Part shown: in pieces, positions 1 through 8,744 of the stretch
Position numbering within the stretch: position 1 is the stretch's first letter
Layout of the letters: every line of letters starts with the position of its first letter
Assembly (NCBI GenBank): GCA_965242595.1
Contig: OZ251464.1
Span: 1,674,001-1,738,000 of the forward strand
Reading direction: 5' to 3'
Origin: SP197 sp965242595
GTDB taxonomy: Bacteria > Pseudomonadota > Alphaproteobacteria > SP197
Length of the DNA: 64,000 bases
The notes under the pieces: model-generated
Told to the model about the DNA's origin: nothing
What the model saw: the letters and a program-made list of their open reading frames with translations, nothing else
Databases searched by the model: none
Program-made: the position numbers and the translations under genes

Positions 1-410
1 ACCTGGAGCGGGGCGCCGCCCTGGAGGCCGCCCGCCTGGCCGCCGGGGAAGGCTTCGACGGGCTGATCGTCTCCAACACCAGCCTGCAACGCCCGGCCGG
101 GCTGACCGGGCGCCATCGCCACCAGGCCGGCGGCCTGTCGGGGCGACCGCTGTTCGCGATCTCGACGCCGCTGCTGCGCGCCCTGTGGCGGGCCGAAGGC
201 CATCGCCTGACCCTGGTGGGGACCGGCGGCATCGATTCGGCCCAGGCCGCCTACGACAAAATCCGCGCCGGAGCGACCCTGTTGCAGCTCTACACGGCGC
301 TGGCGTTCCACGGCCCCGCCCTGGTGGAGACCATTCTGGACGGCCTTCAGGCGCTGCTGGCCCGCGACGGCTATCGCGCCCTGGCCGAGGCGGTGGGCGC
401 CGACGCCTGA
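1..410 (+). CDS. pyrD: Dihydroorotate dehydrogenase (quinone), C-terminal part
   Basis: Partial gene: the reading frame is open from the window edge (first whole codon at base 3) to a TGA at 408-410. The visible 135 residues carry the typical end of class 2 dihydroorotate dehydrogenase: GLIVSNTSLQRP, then GTGGIDSAQAAYDKIRAGA and LLQLYTALAFHGP. These form the last strands and FMN phosphate-binding loops of the TIM barrel. The family oxidises dihydroorotate to orotate at the inner membrane and passes electrons to quinone. The convergent threonine aldolase gene overlaps the 3' end by about 40 bp. Confidence 0.93.
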   Translation, partial: LERGAALEAARLAAGEGFDGLIVSNTSLQRPAGLTGRHRHQAGGLSGRPLFAISTPLLRALWRAEGHRLTLVGTGGIDSAQAAYDKIRAGATLLQLYTALAFHGPALVETILDGLQALLARDGYRALAEAVGADA

Positions 411-1459
411 GCGGCAGCGACCAGCCGCTCGACATCGCCCGGCGCGGTATCGAAGCAGGTCACCAGCCGCAGGGCGCAGCGCCCGTCCGCGGCCGGCGCC
501 GGCGGGTAGAAGCCGAAGCCGGTCGCCTCCAGCGCCGCGAACACGGGGCGCGGCATGGCGAGAAACAGCTCGTTCGCTTCCACCGGGTGCAGCAGCTCCA
601 CCCCTTCCACCGCCGCCAGCCCCGCCGCCAGGCGCGCCGCCTGGGCGTTGGCATGGGCGGCCCAGGTCAGCCAGCGGTCGTCGTCCAGCGAGGCATGCAG
701 CTGGGCGGAGAAGAAGCGCATCTTGCTGTAGAGCTGGCCGGCGCGCTTGGCCAGCCGTTGCAGCTGGACGAAGCGGCGCCGCTGGGCGCCGAACACCACC
801 AGCGCCTCGGCCGCCAGCGCCCCGTTCTTGGTGGCCCCGAAGCAGAGCACATCGACACCCGCCTTCCAGGAGAGCTCGGCCGGCGCGCAGCCCAGCGCCG
901 CCACGGCATTGGCAAAGCGGGCGCCGTCCATGTGAAAGGCCAGCCCCTGTGCCCGGCAGGCCTCGCCCAGAGCCATGAGGCGGTCGCGGTCATAGAGCGT
1001 GCCCCATTCGCTGGCCTGGGCGATGGAGAGCGCCGCCGGCATGGGGCGGTGGACGTCGTCGGGGTCGCCGGCCGCCAGCTCTGCCCGCAGCGCGGCGGCA
1101 TCCAGCCGGCCATGGTCCGACGGCAGGCAGGCGAGCTTCAGCCCGTTGCCGAAGAATTCGGGGGCGTTGGCCTCGTCGATGACGACATGGGCATCGCGGT
1201 GGCAATAGACCGCGCCCCAGGGCGGGGCCAGGAAGGAGAGCGCCAGCGCGTTGGCGACCGTGCCCGTGCCCACGGGCAGCACCCTGGCCTCGGTCTCGAA
1301 CAGCTCCGAGAAGCGCCGGTCGAGATCCTGGGAGAGGCGGTCATGGCCATAGGAGGCGGCGCCGCCGCGATTGGCCTCCGCCAGCGCCGCCATGATCTCC
1401 GGGGCGACGGGCGAAGCATTGTCGCTGCCGAAATGGGCCCGGGTCATGTCCGGTGTCAT
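371..1459 (-). CDS. ltaE: Low-specificity L-threonine aldolase, PLP-dependent
   Basis: 362 residues, the usual length for the family. The N-terminus has the characteristic FGSDNASPVAPEIMAAL segment followed by an ASYGHD motif. FGATKNGAL contains the lysine expected to hold pyridoxal phosphate. The enzyme cleaves threonine or allo-threonine to glycine and acetaldehyde in the cytoplasm; other beta-hydroxy amino acids are possible substrates. The stop codon lies inside the convergent pyrD gene. The next upstream gene on this strand is a small membrane protein 15 bp away, so they may be cotranscribed. Confidence 0.9.
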   Translation of the reverse strand: MTPDMTRAHFGSDNASPVAPEIMAALAEANRGGAASYGHDRLSQDLDRRFSELFETEARVLPVGTGTVANALALSFLAPPWGAVYCHRDAHVVIDEANAPEFFGNGLKLACLPSDHGRLDAAALRAELAAGDPDDVHRPMPAALSIAQASEWGTLYDRDRLMALGEACRAQGLAFHMDGARFANAVAALGCAPAELSWKAGVDVLCFGATKNGALAAEALVVFGAQRRRFVQLQRLAKRAGQLYSKMRFFSAQLHASLDDDRWLTWAAHANAQAARLAAGLAAVEGVELLHPVEANELFLAMPRPVFAALEATGFGFYPPAPAADGRCALRLVTCFDTAPGDVERLVAAAQASAPTASARAR

Positions 1460-1474
1460 GGCGGTCTGCCTTCC

Positions 1475-1771
1475 CTAGCGGCTGCGCGGCAGGAGTTCCA
1501 GCCGCCCCAGCACCTCGCCGCTGGCGGGATCGACGGTCAGCACCGCCTGCGCCCCCGATTCCAGCCGCAGCAGCAGCGAGAGCCCATCGCCGGCGGCCAG
1601 CGCCTCCACCTGCGCGCCGGGCGGCAGGGCGATGGCGGCCTCGCCAGCGCCGCCGCGCGAGGGGCTGCCCAGCCGATCTACTACGGCCACCGCCAGCACG
1701 ACAGCCAGCGCCACGATGACCACCCCCAGGCCGATGGCGAAGATTTTGATCGCAACCGGCGGACGGTCCAT
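1475..1771 (-). CDS. Small single-pass membrane protein (DUF6476-like)
   Basis: 98 residues: a short cytoplasmic start, one strongly hydrophobic helix at about residues 8-30, then a mostly beta-predicted tail (LLLRLESGAQAVLTVDPASG). This fits the alphaproteobacterial DUF6476 family, which I recall near rluD and rpoH; that assignment is from memory and not searched. Function unknown. It lies head to head with rluD and 15 bp upstream of ltaE on the same strand. Confidence 0.65.
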   Translation of the reverse strand: MDRPPVAIKIFAIGLGVVIVALAVVLAVAVVDRLGSPSRGGAGEAAIALPPGAQVEALAAGDGLSLLLRLESGAQAVLTVDPASGEVLGRLELLPRSR

Positions 1772-1845
1772 GCTGCCCCCTGATGCGCCTCCCGGCCGGC
1801 GCCCCGGTGAAATATGCGAAATATGCGCGATATGCGAGCGACAAC

Positions 1846-2916
1846 GTGAGCGAAGCGACCGTCCTGGAGCATGTCGTGACCGCTGCCGAGGGCGGCCGCC
1901 GCCTCGACCTTGTGCTGGCCGCCGCCCACCCGCAGCTTTCCCGCAACGCCATCCAGGCGGCCATCGCCGCCGGCCGCCTGACCGCCAGCGACCGGACGGT
2001 AACGGAGGCGGCCTGGCGGGTCAAACCGGGCGCGCGGCTGCTGCTGGAGCTGCCGCCGCCGCGCCCGGCCAGGCCCCTGCCCCAGGCCATGGTGCTGGAG
2101 ATCGCCTATGAGGACCGCCATCTGCTGGTGGTGGCGAAGCCGCCGGGGCTGGTGGTTCACCCGGCCGCCGGCCATCCGGACGGCACCCTGGTGAACGCGC
2201 TGATCGCCCATTGCGGCAGCAATCTTTCGGGCGTCGGCGGCGAGCGCCGGCCCGGCATCGTCCATCGCCTGGACAAGGACACCGGCGGGCTGATGGCGGT
2301 GGCCAAGGACGACGGCACCCATATCCAGCTGGCCGCCGCCATCGCCGCCCGCCAGGTGGAACGCGGCTATCGGGCGCTGGTCTGGGGCCTGCCGCAACCC
2401 GCCGCCGGCAGCATCGCCGGCGCCATCGGCAGAAACCGGCGCCAGCGCAAGAAGATGGCGGTGCTGACCCAGGGCGGCAAGCCGGCGCTGACCCATTACC
2501 GGGTCGAGCGCAGTTGGGCAGGCGTGGTCTCGCTGCTCGCCTGCCGCCTGGCGACCGGGCGCACCCACCAGATTCGCGTCCATCTCGCCCATATCGGCCA
2601 TGCCGTGCTGGGCGATCCCCTCTATGGGCGCCGGGGCGGGCGCAGCCTGGCCGAACCCGCCCGCTGCGCGCTGGCCGGGATGCGCCGTCAGGCCCTGCAC
2701 GCCGCCCGGCTGGGTTTTCATCATCCTGCCACAAAGCGCTGGCTTCAATTCGAAAGCCCGCTGCCCGCCGATATGGCCGCCCTTGTCGCGGCCCTGGATC
2801 GGACCTATCTCCAGGATGTCGGGGGGTATGGGGGCGCGGAACTGCCCGCCCGCAGCCCGCGGGGGGCCGTCGCTGCAACGGGCCGCGGCACAGGCCGGGG
2901 CCGAGAGTGGGGATAG
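1846..2916 (+). CDS. rluD: RluA-family 23S rRNA pseudouridine synthase (RluD-like)
   Basis: 356 residues from a GTG at 1846; a longer version would begin at ATG 1783 but adds only a low-complexity KYAKYARYA stretch with no counterpart in the family. An S4 RNA-binding domain is at about residues 15-75, and the catalytic domain carries HRLDKDTGGL with the catalytic aspartate. RTHQIRVHLAHIGHAVLGDPLYG is the other family hallmark region. The family isomerises uridines in helix 69 of 23S rRNA. The stop codon is followed after one base by the rpoH start, so the two are translationally linked. Confidence 0.88.
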   Translation: MSEATVLEHVVTAAEGGRRLDLVLAAAHPQLSRNAIQAAIAAGRLTASDRTVTEAAWRVKPGARLLLELPPPRPARPLPQAMVLEIAYEDRHLLVVAKPPGLVVHPAAGHPDGTLVNALIAHCGSNLSGVGGERRPGIVHRLDKDTGGLMAVAKDDGTHIQLAAAIAARQVERGYRALVWGLPQPAAGSIAGAIGRNRRQRKKMAVLTQGGKPALTHYRVERSWAGVVSLLACRLATGRTHQIRVHLAHIGHAVLGDPLYGRRGGRSLAEPARCALAGMRRQALHAARLGFHHPATKRWLQFESPLPADMAALVAALDRTYLQDVGGYGGAELPARSPRGAVAATGRGTGRGREWG

Positions 2917-2917
2917 C

Positions 2918-3811
2918 ATGGCCGCGAACCTTCCCGTTCCCGCCCTGACGCCGGAGAGCGGCCTGTCCCGCTATCTGCGCGACATCAGAAAGTTTCCCAT
3001 GCTGGAGCCGGAACAGGAGTTCCGCCTCGCCAAACGCTGGCGCGAGGACGGCGATGTCGATGCCGCCCACGAACTGGTGACCAGCCATCTGCGCCTGGTG
3101 GCCAAGATCGCCATGGGCTATCGCGGCTATGGCCTGCCGCTGGCCGAACTCATCTCCGAAGGCAATGTCGGGCTGATGCAGGCGGTCAAGCGTTTCGACC
3201 CCGACCGCGGCTTCCGCCTGGCCACCTATGCCATGTGGTGGATTCGCGCCGCCATCCAGGAATATATCCTTCATTCCTGGTCGCTGGTGAAGATGGGAAC
3301 GACGGCCGCCCAGAAGAAGTTGTTCTTCAATCTCAGGCGCTTGAAGGGACAACTTCAGGCGATAGACGAAGGCGATATGGCGCCCGAGACGGTCGCCGAG
3401 ATCGCAAAGCGCCTGGACGTGCCGGAAAAGGACGTGATCTCCATGAACCGGCGCCTCGCCAGCCAGGACCACTCGCTCAACGCGCCGGTGCAGGCCGAAG
3501 GCGACGGCACCTGGCAGGACTGGCTGGCCGACGAGAGCGACGACCAGGAGACCCTGCTGGGCGAGCGGCAGGAACTGGAATCGCGCCGCGCCCTGCTTTC
3601 CACGGCGATGGCGGGCCTCAACCGGCGCGAGCGCCACATCATCGCCGAACGGCGCCTGTCGGAAAACCCCAAAACCCTGGAAGACCTGTCGCAGGAATAC
3701 GGCATCAGCCGCGAACGGGTGCGCCAGATCGAGGTGCGCGCGTTCGAAAAGCTTCAGAAGGCGGTCCGCACTGCCACCGACGAACGCCAGCTTGCCGCCG
3801 GGCAAGCGTGA
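2918..3811 (+). CDS. rpoH: RNA polymerase heat-shock sigma factor, sigma-32
   Basis: 297 residues. Regions 1.2 to 2.4 run from about residue 10 to 125, including LRLVAKIAMGY and ATYAMWWIRAAIQEYIL. The RpoH box (QKKLFFNLRR, about 132-141) separates this from RpoD-type sigma factors. Region 4.2 near the C-terminus contains the helix-turn-helix YGISRERVRQIE. It directs transcription of heat-shock genes. The start follows the rluD stop after one base, an arrangement common in alphaproteobacteria. Confidence 0.95.
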   Translation: MAANLPVPALTPESGLSRYLRDIRKFPMLEPEQEFRLAKRWREDGDVDAAHELVTSHLRLVAKIAMGYRGYGLPLAELISEGNVGLMQAVKRFDPDRGFRLATYAMWWIRAAIQEYILHSWSLVKMGTTAAQKKLFFNLRRLKGQLQAIDEGDMAPETVAEIAKRLDVPEKDVISMNRRLASQDHSLNAPVQAEGDGTWQDWLADESDDQETLLGERQELESRRALLSTAMAGLNRRERHIIAERRLSENPKTLEDLSQEYGISRERVRQIEVRAFEKLQKAVRTATDERQLAAGQA

Positions 3812-3826
3812 TCGGCGCTCAGGCGC

Positions 3827-4090
3827 TCACTCGCACAGCGGTTCGGCGGCGATGCAGAAGGGCTGACCGGCGCGCGCGTCCTCGCTCAGCGGGCAGCACA
3901 GCTCCTCGGCCGAGAGCGCCTCCTGCGGCCACGGCTCCTCCCCTTCCCCGCCGCCGGTGCTGAACTGCCAGACCACCACCCCGGCAGGGCGGGGAGTCTC
4001 GGGCGGGAACAGCGGCAGGGCGTCGTCGGCGAATTGGGCGGCGGCCGGCGCGGCCAGCAGCAGCGGGATGGCGAAGAGCAGGGAGCGCAT
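3827..4090 (-). CDS. Small secreted protein of unknown function
   Basis: 87 residues with a clear signal peptide (hydrophobic stretch up to an AAPAAAQF cleavage region, about residue 19). The mature part is acidic and has four cysteines (CC, then two more near the end), which could form disulfides in the periplasm. I do not recognise a family. It sits between rpoH (convergent) and purA (same strand, 53 bp upstream). It may be a short species-specific protein. Confidence 0.55.
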   Translation of the reverse strand: MRSLLFAIPLLLAAPAAAQFADDALPLFPPETPRPAGVVVWQFSTGGGEGEEPWPQEALSAEELCCPLSEDARAGQPFCIAAEPLCE

Positions 4091-4143
4091 GGTCTGGCGC
4101 CTCGATCAGGTTCGATGACGATCCGGGATCGACCGGCCCCGGG

Positions 4144-5436
4144 TCAATCGGCAAACGGGTCTTTCACCAGGATGGTATCCTGGCGTTGCGGGCTTGTGGA
4201 GAGCAGGGCCACCGGCGCCTCGATCAACTCTTCCAGGCGGCGGACATATTTGATGCAGCGCGCCGGCAGTTCGGCCCAGGAACGGGCGCCGCGGGTGCTG
4301 GCCTGCCAGCCTTCCAGGGTCTCGTAGCACGGCTTCACCCCCGCCTGGATATGGGGCGCGGCGGGCAGATGATCCAGCGCCGCGCCGCCATGGCGGTAGC
4401 CGGTGCAGACCTTCAGCTCCGCCATGCCGTCCAGCACGTCCAGCTTGGTCAGCGCGATGCCGTCGATGCCGCCCACCTTCACCGCCTGGCGCACCATCAC
4501 GGCATCGAACCAGCCGCAGCGCCGCGCCCGCCCGGTGACGGTGCCGAACTCGCGCCCGCGCTCGCCCAGCAGCTGCCCGGTTGCATTGGCCTGTTCGGTG
4601 GGAAAGGGACCGGCGCCCACCCGGGTGGTGTAGGCCTTGGTGATCCCCAGCACATAGTGAAGCGCGCCCGGCCCCAGCCCCGCCCCGGCGGCGGCGGCGG
4701 CGGCGACGGTGCCCGACGAGGTGACATAAGGATAGGTGCCGTGGTCGATGTCCAGAAAATGGCCCTGGGCGCCTTCGAACAGGATGCGCCGCCCGCCCCG
4801 CCGCAGCTCGTCCAGCCGCCGCCATACCGGCTGCGCGAAGGACAGCAGGCGCCCGGCGATGGCGGCCAGCTCCTTTTCCAGCGCCCCCCGGTCCACCGCC
4901 GGCAGGCCCATGGCGGCCCGCAGCGGGTCGTGATGGGCGGCCAGCGCGTCCAGCTTTGCCGCCGTGACGGCGCCATCGGCCAGATCGCACACGCGCAGGC
5001 CGCGCCGGGCCGCCTTGTCCTCGTAGGCCGGGCCGATGCCGCGCCCGGTGGTGCCGATCGCCCGCGCCCCCTGGGCCCGCTCGCGGGCGCGGTCGAGCTC
5101 GCCATGAAGCGGCAGGATCAGCACCGCGTTCTCGGCGATGGCGAGATTGGCCGGGGTCACCTCCACGCCCTGGGCGCGCAGCCGCTCGATTTCGGCGAAC
5201 AGCGCCCAGGGGTCGATGACGACGCCGTTGCCCAGCACCGCCAGCTTGCCCTCCCGCACCACGCCCGAAGGCAGCAGCGACAGCTTGAAGACGCGCCGGT
5301 CGATTTGCAGCGTGTGGCCGGCATTGTGACCGCCCTGAAAGCGCACCACCACATCGGCGCGCTCCGACAGCCAATCGACGATCTTGCCCTTGCCCTCGTC
5401 TCCCCATTGGGAGCCGATCACCGCCACATTGGCCAT
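4144..5436 (-). CDS. purA: Adenylosuccinate synthetase
   Basis: 430 residues, the full family length. The N-terminus carries the glycine-rich GSQWGDEGKGK GTP/IMP-binding loop at about residues 8-18, followed by GGHNAGHT. GTTGRGIGPAYEDKAAR and KAYTTRVGAGPFPTE are further family signatures. It joins IMP and aspartate with GTP, the first committed step from IMP to AMP, in the cytoplasm. purE and purK of the same pathway lie at 59.5-61 kb but are not part of one operon with it. Confidence 0.97.
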   Translation of the reverse strand: MANVAVIGSQWGDEGKGKIVDWLSERADVVVRFQGGHNAGHTLQIDRRVFKLSLLPSGVVREGKLAVLGNGVVIDPWALFAEIERLRAQGVEVTPANLAIAENAVLILPLHGELDRARERAQGARAIGTTGRGIGPAYEDKAARRGLRVCDLADGAVTAAKLDALAAHHDPLRAAMGLPAVDRGALEKELAAIAGRLLSFAQPVWRRLDELRRGGRRILFEGAQGHFLDIDHGTYPYVTSSGTVAAAAAAGAGLGPGALHYVLGITKAYTTRVGAGPFPTEQANATGQLLGERGREFGTVTGRARRCGWFDAVMVRQAVKVGGIDGIALTKLDVLDGMAELKVCTGYRHGGAALDHLPAAPHIQAGVKPCYETLEGWQASTRGARSWAELPARCIKYVRRLEELIEAPVALLSTSPQRQDTILVKDPFAD

Positions 5437-5532
5437 GCCGTCACCTCGCCCCGGGCAGAGGATGCCCAGCCCGCCCGGCGCCGGCCGTCCGCGTCACCGC
5501 CCTCGCCGCCCACGTCGCCCTCAACATTGCCG

Positions 5533-6339
5533 TCATCGGTCGGGCAGGGTGGCGATGCCCTCGAGATATTTGATCGCCTGCCCGGCGATCTCGACCCGTT
5601 CGCCCGCGACCCGGCAGAACAACTCGCCACCGCGCGCCGACAGCTGCAAGGCGTGAATCTCCGCCTTTCCCAGGCGTTCGGCCCAATAGGGCGCGATCAT
5701 GCAATGGGCCGATCCGGTGGCCGCATCCTCCGGGATGCCGCTGGCAGGCGCGAAATAGCGCGAGACCGCATCGCCCGCCCCGCTCTCGCAAGGCGCCGTG
5801 CAGATGACACCCCGCCCGCTGCCCGCCAGCACCGCCGCCAGGGCGGCCATATCGGGGGCAAGAGCGGCGACATCCCGTTCGCGCTCATAGACCAGCAGGT
5901 GGTTGGGGCCGTCGAAGGCCTCGCAGGGGGCGCCGCCGATGGCGCCCGCCAGCGCCTGCGGCAGCGGGACCGGACGCAGCCCGTGGCACGGAAAATCGAG
6001 GGCGAACAGCCTGCCCCTGCGATGCACCCCCAGCCGGCCGGAGCGGCTTTCGAACGCCACCTCGTCCAGGGTGGGATCGATCTCGGTCATCAGCACGAAG
6101 CCGGCGGCCAGGGTGGCATGGCCGCACAGATCCACCTCCACGGTGGGCGTGAACCAGCGCAGCTCGAAGGCATCGCCCTCGCCCGGCCTGAAGAACGCCG
6201 TTTCGGAAAGGTTGTTCTCGCGCGCCAGCGCCTGCAGCAGCCGGTCCGGCAGCCATTCCTCCAGCGGCATCACGGCGGCCGGATTGCCGGCCAGGGCCTG
6301 CGGCGCGAAGGCGTCGATCTGGTAGAGCGGCAGGCGCAT
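5533..6339 (-). CDS. PhzF-family isomerase/epimerase-like protein
   Basis: 268 residues from ATG 6339 (a GTG two codons upstream overlaps the stop of the Ada-like gene as GTGA, so the genes are coupled either way). PhzF hallmarks: QIDAFAPQALAGNPAAV at the start, NNLSETAFF with the conserved catalytic glutamate, DLCGHATLAAGFVL, and a C-terminal repeat of the fold with EDAATGSAHC. Members have the diaminopimelate-epimerase fold; only a few have known substrates, so the reaction here is not predictable. Confidence 0.85.
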   Translation of the reverse strand: MRLPLYQIDAFAPQALAGNPAAVMPLEEWLPDRLLQALARENNLSETAFFRPGEGDAFELRWFTPTVEVDLCGHATLAAGFVLMTEIDPTLDEVAFESRSGRLGVHRRGRLFALDFPCHGLRPVPLPQALAGAIGGAPCEAFDGPNHLLVYERERDVAALAPDMAALAAVLAGSGRGVICTAPCESGAGDAVSRYFAPASGIPEDAATGSAHCMIAPYWAERLGKAEIHALQLSARGGELFCRVAGERVEIAGQAIKYLEGIATLPDR

Positions 6340-6341
6340 GG

Positions 6342-7235
6342 TCACGCCGCCGCCTCGTGGCCGCCGGCGAAGCGCGCCTGTTCCCAGCCCAGCATCGCCC
6401 GCTTGCGCTCGATCCCCCAGGCATAATGGTGGAACGGCCCGGTTTTCAGGATGACGCGGTGGCAGGGAACCACGAACGAGACCGGGTTGCGGGCAACGGC
6501 CGAGGCGGTGGCGCGCACGGCCCGCTCGTCGCCGGCGCGGCGCGCCAGTTCCTGGTAGGAAAGCACGGCGGCGGGCGGAACCCGCAGCAGCGCCTCCCAC
6601 ACCCGCAGCTGGAAGTTCGTGCCCCTGAGATGGAGCGGCAGGGGCGCGCCGCCGCGCCTGGGCGCGAAGATGCGCCGGGCCATGTTGCGGGCGCCCTGCG
6701 CGTCGGCCAGGGGGCGGGCGCGGGGCCAGCGTTCGGCCATGCGTTCCAGATGCCAGTCGTCGCCTTGCGCCCCGGCGGGCGCGAAGGTCAGCAGGCAGAG
6801 GCCGCGTTGCGTCATCGCCAGGCCGCAGCGCCCGAAGGGCGAATCGGCGATGCCGTGGCGCAACGCCAGCCCCTCGCCGCGCCGGCGCAGTTCGCCCGGG
6901 GTCACCGCCTCATATGCCACCGTCAGGTCGTGCAGGCGCGATGGCCCCGAAAGGCCGGCCTCGAAGGCCGCATCCAGCACCGGCAGCGAGCGTTGCAGCA
7001 GGCCGCGGGCGTAATCGACGGTAAGGAATTGCAGGAACCGCTTGGGACTGACGCCGGCCCAGCGGCTGAACAGGCGCTGGAAATGCCAGGGGCTCAGCCC
7101 CGCCCGCCGCGCCAGCTCGTCCAGGTCGGGCTGGCTGCGGAAATTGTCGTCCAGAAAGCGAATCGCCTCCGCGATGCGCCCATAATCGTCGCACCTTTCA
7201 TCGTCCGGGCCATCCCGGTTTGCAACTGCCGCCAT
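6342..7235 (-). CDS. Ada-like AraC regulator fused to O6-methylguanine-DNA methyltransferase
   Basis: 297 residues in two parts. Residues about 20-115 form an AraC-type DNA-binding domain (ELARRAGLSPWHFQRLFSRW). Residues about 125-285 form the alkyltransferase with the PCHRVI active-site motif, whose cysteine accepts alkyl groups from O6-alkylguanine. The N-terminal metal-binding domain of E. coli Ada, which senses methyl phosphotriesters, is absent, so activation would have to work differently. It precedes the PhzF-like gene, with overlapping stop and start. Confidence 0.88.
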   Translation of the reverse strand: MAAVANRDGPDDERCDDYGRIAEAIRFLDDNFRSQPDLDELARRAGLSPWHFQRLFSRWAGVSPKRFLQFLTVDYARGLLQRSLPVLDAAFEAGLSGPSRLHDLTVAYEAVTPGELRRRGEGLALRHGIADSPFGRCGLAMTQRGLCLLTFAPAGAQGDDWHLERMAERWPRARPLADAQGARNMARRIFAPRRGGAPLPLHLRGTNFQLRVWEALLRVPPAAVLSYQELARRAGDERAVRATASAVARNPVSFVVPCHRVILKTGPFHHYAWGIERKRAMLGWEQARFAGGHEAAA

Positions 7236-7320
7236 GGTCGCCTCCGCTTTGCTGCCGGGCGCCAGGCTGGTCCGGGCTGGCGGGCGGCGCCACCCGATTC
7301 TTGCGCCGCCCGCCAGGGCC

Positions 7321-8412
7321 TCACAGGCCGGCGCGAACCTCCTGGTAGAGGTTCTCGTATTTGGCCTCGTAGTCCGGGTCCATGGCCGGAAGGAAGATGG
7401 TGTTGGCGATCAGGCTCTCGGGGTCGCTGAAGCCCAGCTGGTCCAGCCTTTCCTGCGGCAACAGCTCGTAGGCCGCCAGATTGGCGCTGCCATAGCCGTA
7501 ATTGTCGATCAGCCAGGCGCCCGATTCCGGCGAGATCCAGGCGTCGATATAGGTATAGACCGCCTCCAGATCCGTCGCCTCCTTGTGGATGACGAAGCCC
7601 GAACCCCAGGCGAGAATGCCCTCTTTGGGCACCATGTAGCCCACCGGCACGCCTTCCTGCTGCAAGGAAACGAAGGACTGGTTCCAGGAATAGGCGGCGG
7701 CCACCTCGCCGGCGGCGATGGCCTGTTCCATCTGGGTCACGTCGGTCCAGTAGAAACGGGTGAGATCGCGCTGCTTCGACATCAGCGGCTGCACTTCGGC
7801 CAGCTGCTGGTCCGAAAGCGTCCAGATGTTGTCGAAACCCTTGACCAGGGCCGCCACGGCGACGGTGGCGGCGGAGGTGTCGTACCAGGCGATCCGGCCC
7901 TCATAGCGGTCGTCGTAGAGCAGCGACCAGCTGGGGTCTTCGATGTGGTCGGGCTCGATCATGTCGGTGCGATAGAGCAGCGACGAGTTGCCGAACTCGG
8001 CCGGCACGAAATAGCGCTCGCCGCCGATCACCGCCCCGTCGATATCGGCGATGCCCGGCGCGACATTGGCCCAGTTTTCCAGGCGGGAGACATCGACCGG
8101 CTGGATCAGCCCGGCGTCGAAATAGCGCTGGATCATGTAGTTGCCGGGATGGATGAAGTCCGGCTGAAAGCCGCCCCGGATCTTCTCGAAGGATTCGTCG
8201 TCCGAGGCGATATAGCTGAACTCCGGCGGGCCGCCATATTTGTCGATATAGCCGCCCATCAGCTCCGGCAGGTCGTAGCCCGCCCAGGTGTGGCCCATGA
8301 TCTCGCCGGCCGCCGCCGCCCGGCGCCGCGCCAGGGGAAAGGTAACCACCCCGACGCCGGCGGCCGCCATGGCCCGCGCCAGCTCCCGCCTCGTCATCCC
8401 GATCTTCGACAT
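7321..8412 (-). CDS. Periplasmic ABC-transporter substrate-binding protein, polyamine type
   Basis: 363 residues from ATG 8412, chosen because a GGGAGGG ribosome-binding site lies just upstream; the frame extends 12 codons further without such a site. The N-terminus looks like a Tat signal (MTRRELARAMAAAGVGVV, with AAAA before the mature part). The body resembles the spermidine/putrescine PotD/PotF class: FQPDFIHPGNY, EFGNSSLLYRTDM, AAAYSWNQSF, AYTYIDAWISPE-like tail. No permease or ATPase genes are adjacent on either side, so its transporter partner must lie elsewhere. Confidence 0.82.
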   Translation of the reverse strand: MSKIGMTRRELARAMAAAGVGVVTFPLARRRAAAAGEIMGHTWAGYDLPELMGGYIDKYGGPPEFSYIASDDESFEKIRGGFQPDFIHPGNYMIQRYFDAGLIQPVDVSRLENWANVAPGIADIDGAVIGGERYFVPAEFGNSSLLYRTDMIEPDHIEDPSWSLLYDDRYEGRIAWYDTSAATVAVAALVKGFDNIWTLSDQQLAEVQPLMSKQRDLTRFYWTDVTQMEQAIAAGEVAAAYSWNQSFVSLQQEGVPVGYMVPKEGILAWGSGFVIHKEATDLEAVYTYIDAWISPESGAWLIDNYGYGSANLAAYELLPQERLDQLGFSDPESLIANTIFLPAMDPDYEAKYENLYQEVRAGL

Positions 8413-8744
8413 CGCATTCCCTCCCTGCGTGAGTGCGCCCCGGCGCACCGTCGGTGCCTTCTACACCACAACCGGCCCCACCGCCAGGGGCGCGGTGTCG
8501 GCCCGTGCCGCCGGGCGCATGGCCGAAAGCTCTGTTGACACACGCGCCCGACCCATCCAGGGGCACCCTTGCCAACTGCATACGGGTTCCCGCTCGGTCG
8601 GGTCACCCGCTGAATATGACAGCCCTCGATCCGGCAAGGGGTCGCTCCCCACGCCCGGCGAATAGTCGGGGCTTCACGCTACCCGTGTGTAGTTGGCAAC
8701 GGCCCGGCACCCGTCGGCGCCGTGGCAATCACGGGGGGATACCC
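8413..8744. other. Intergenic region between divergent genes, no gene seen
   Basis: 332 bp between the substrate-binding protein (leftward) and the TbpB-like lipoprotein (rightward). No coding frame has family character. The main feature is a long imperfect inverted repeat listed separately. A TTGACA hexamer at 8535-8540 has no convincing partner. Just before the lipoprotein start there is a GGGGGG stretch that can serve as ribosome-binding site. Confidence 0.5.
8569..8699. repeat. Imperfect 19-bp inverted repeat spanning 131 bp
   Basis: Left arm 8569-8587 (ttgccaactgcatacgggt) and right arm 8681-8699 are inverted copies that match at 17 of 19 positions. In RNA they would close a large stem with about 90 nt inside; in DNA they could be two operator half-sites or the ends of a small non-autonomous element. 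The right arm ends 45 bp before the lipoprotein start codon. I do not recognise a known riboswitch. Confidence 0.6.

Noticed and set aside
185..1783. Very long plus-strand open frame opposite threonine aldolase and the small membrane protein
   Set aside because: It is rich in Arg, Gly and Pro, has no family signature, and lies antisense to genes with clear motifs; long shadow frames are expected at this GC content.
1805..1840. Repeated aatatgcg units before rluD
   Set aside because: Only about three short units; they lie ahead of the better GTG start and have no dyad or known regulatory form.
8413..8744. Riboswitch before the lipoprotein
   Set aside because: The inverted repeat is real, but I find no conserved core of cobalamin, TPP, SAM or other known classes.
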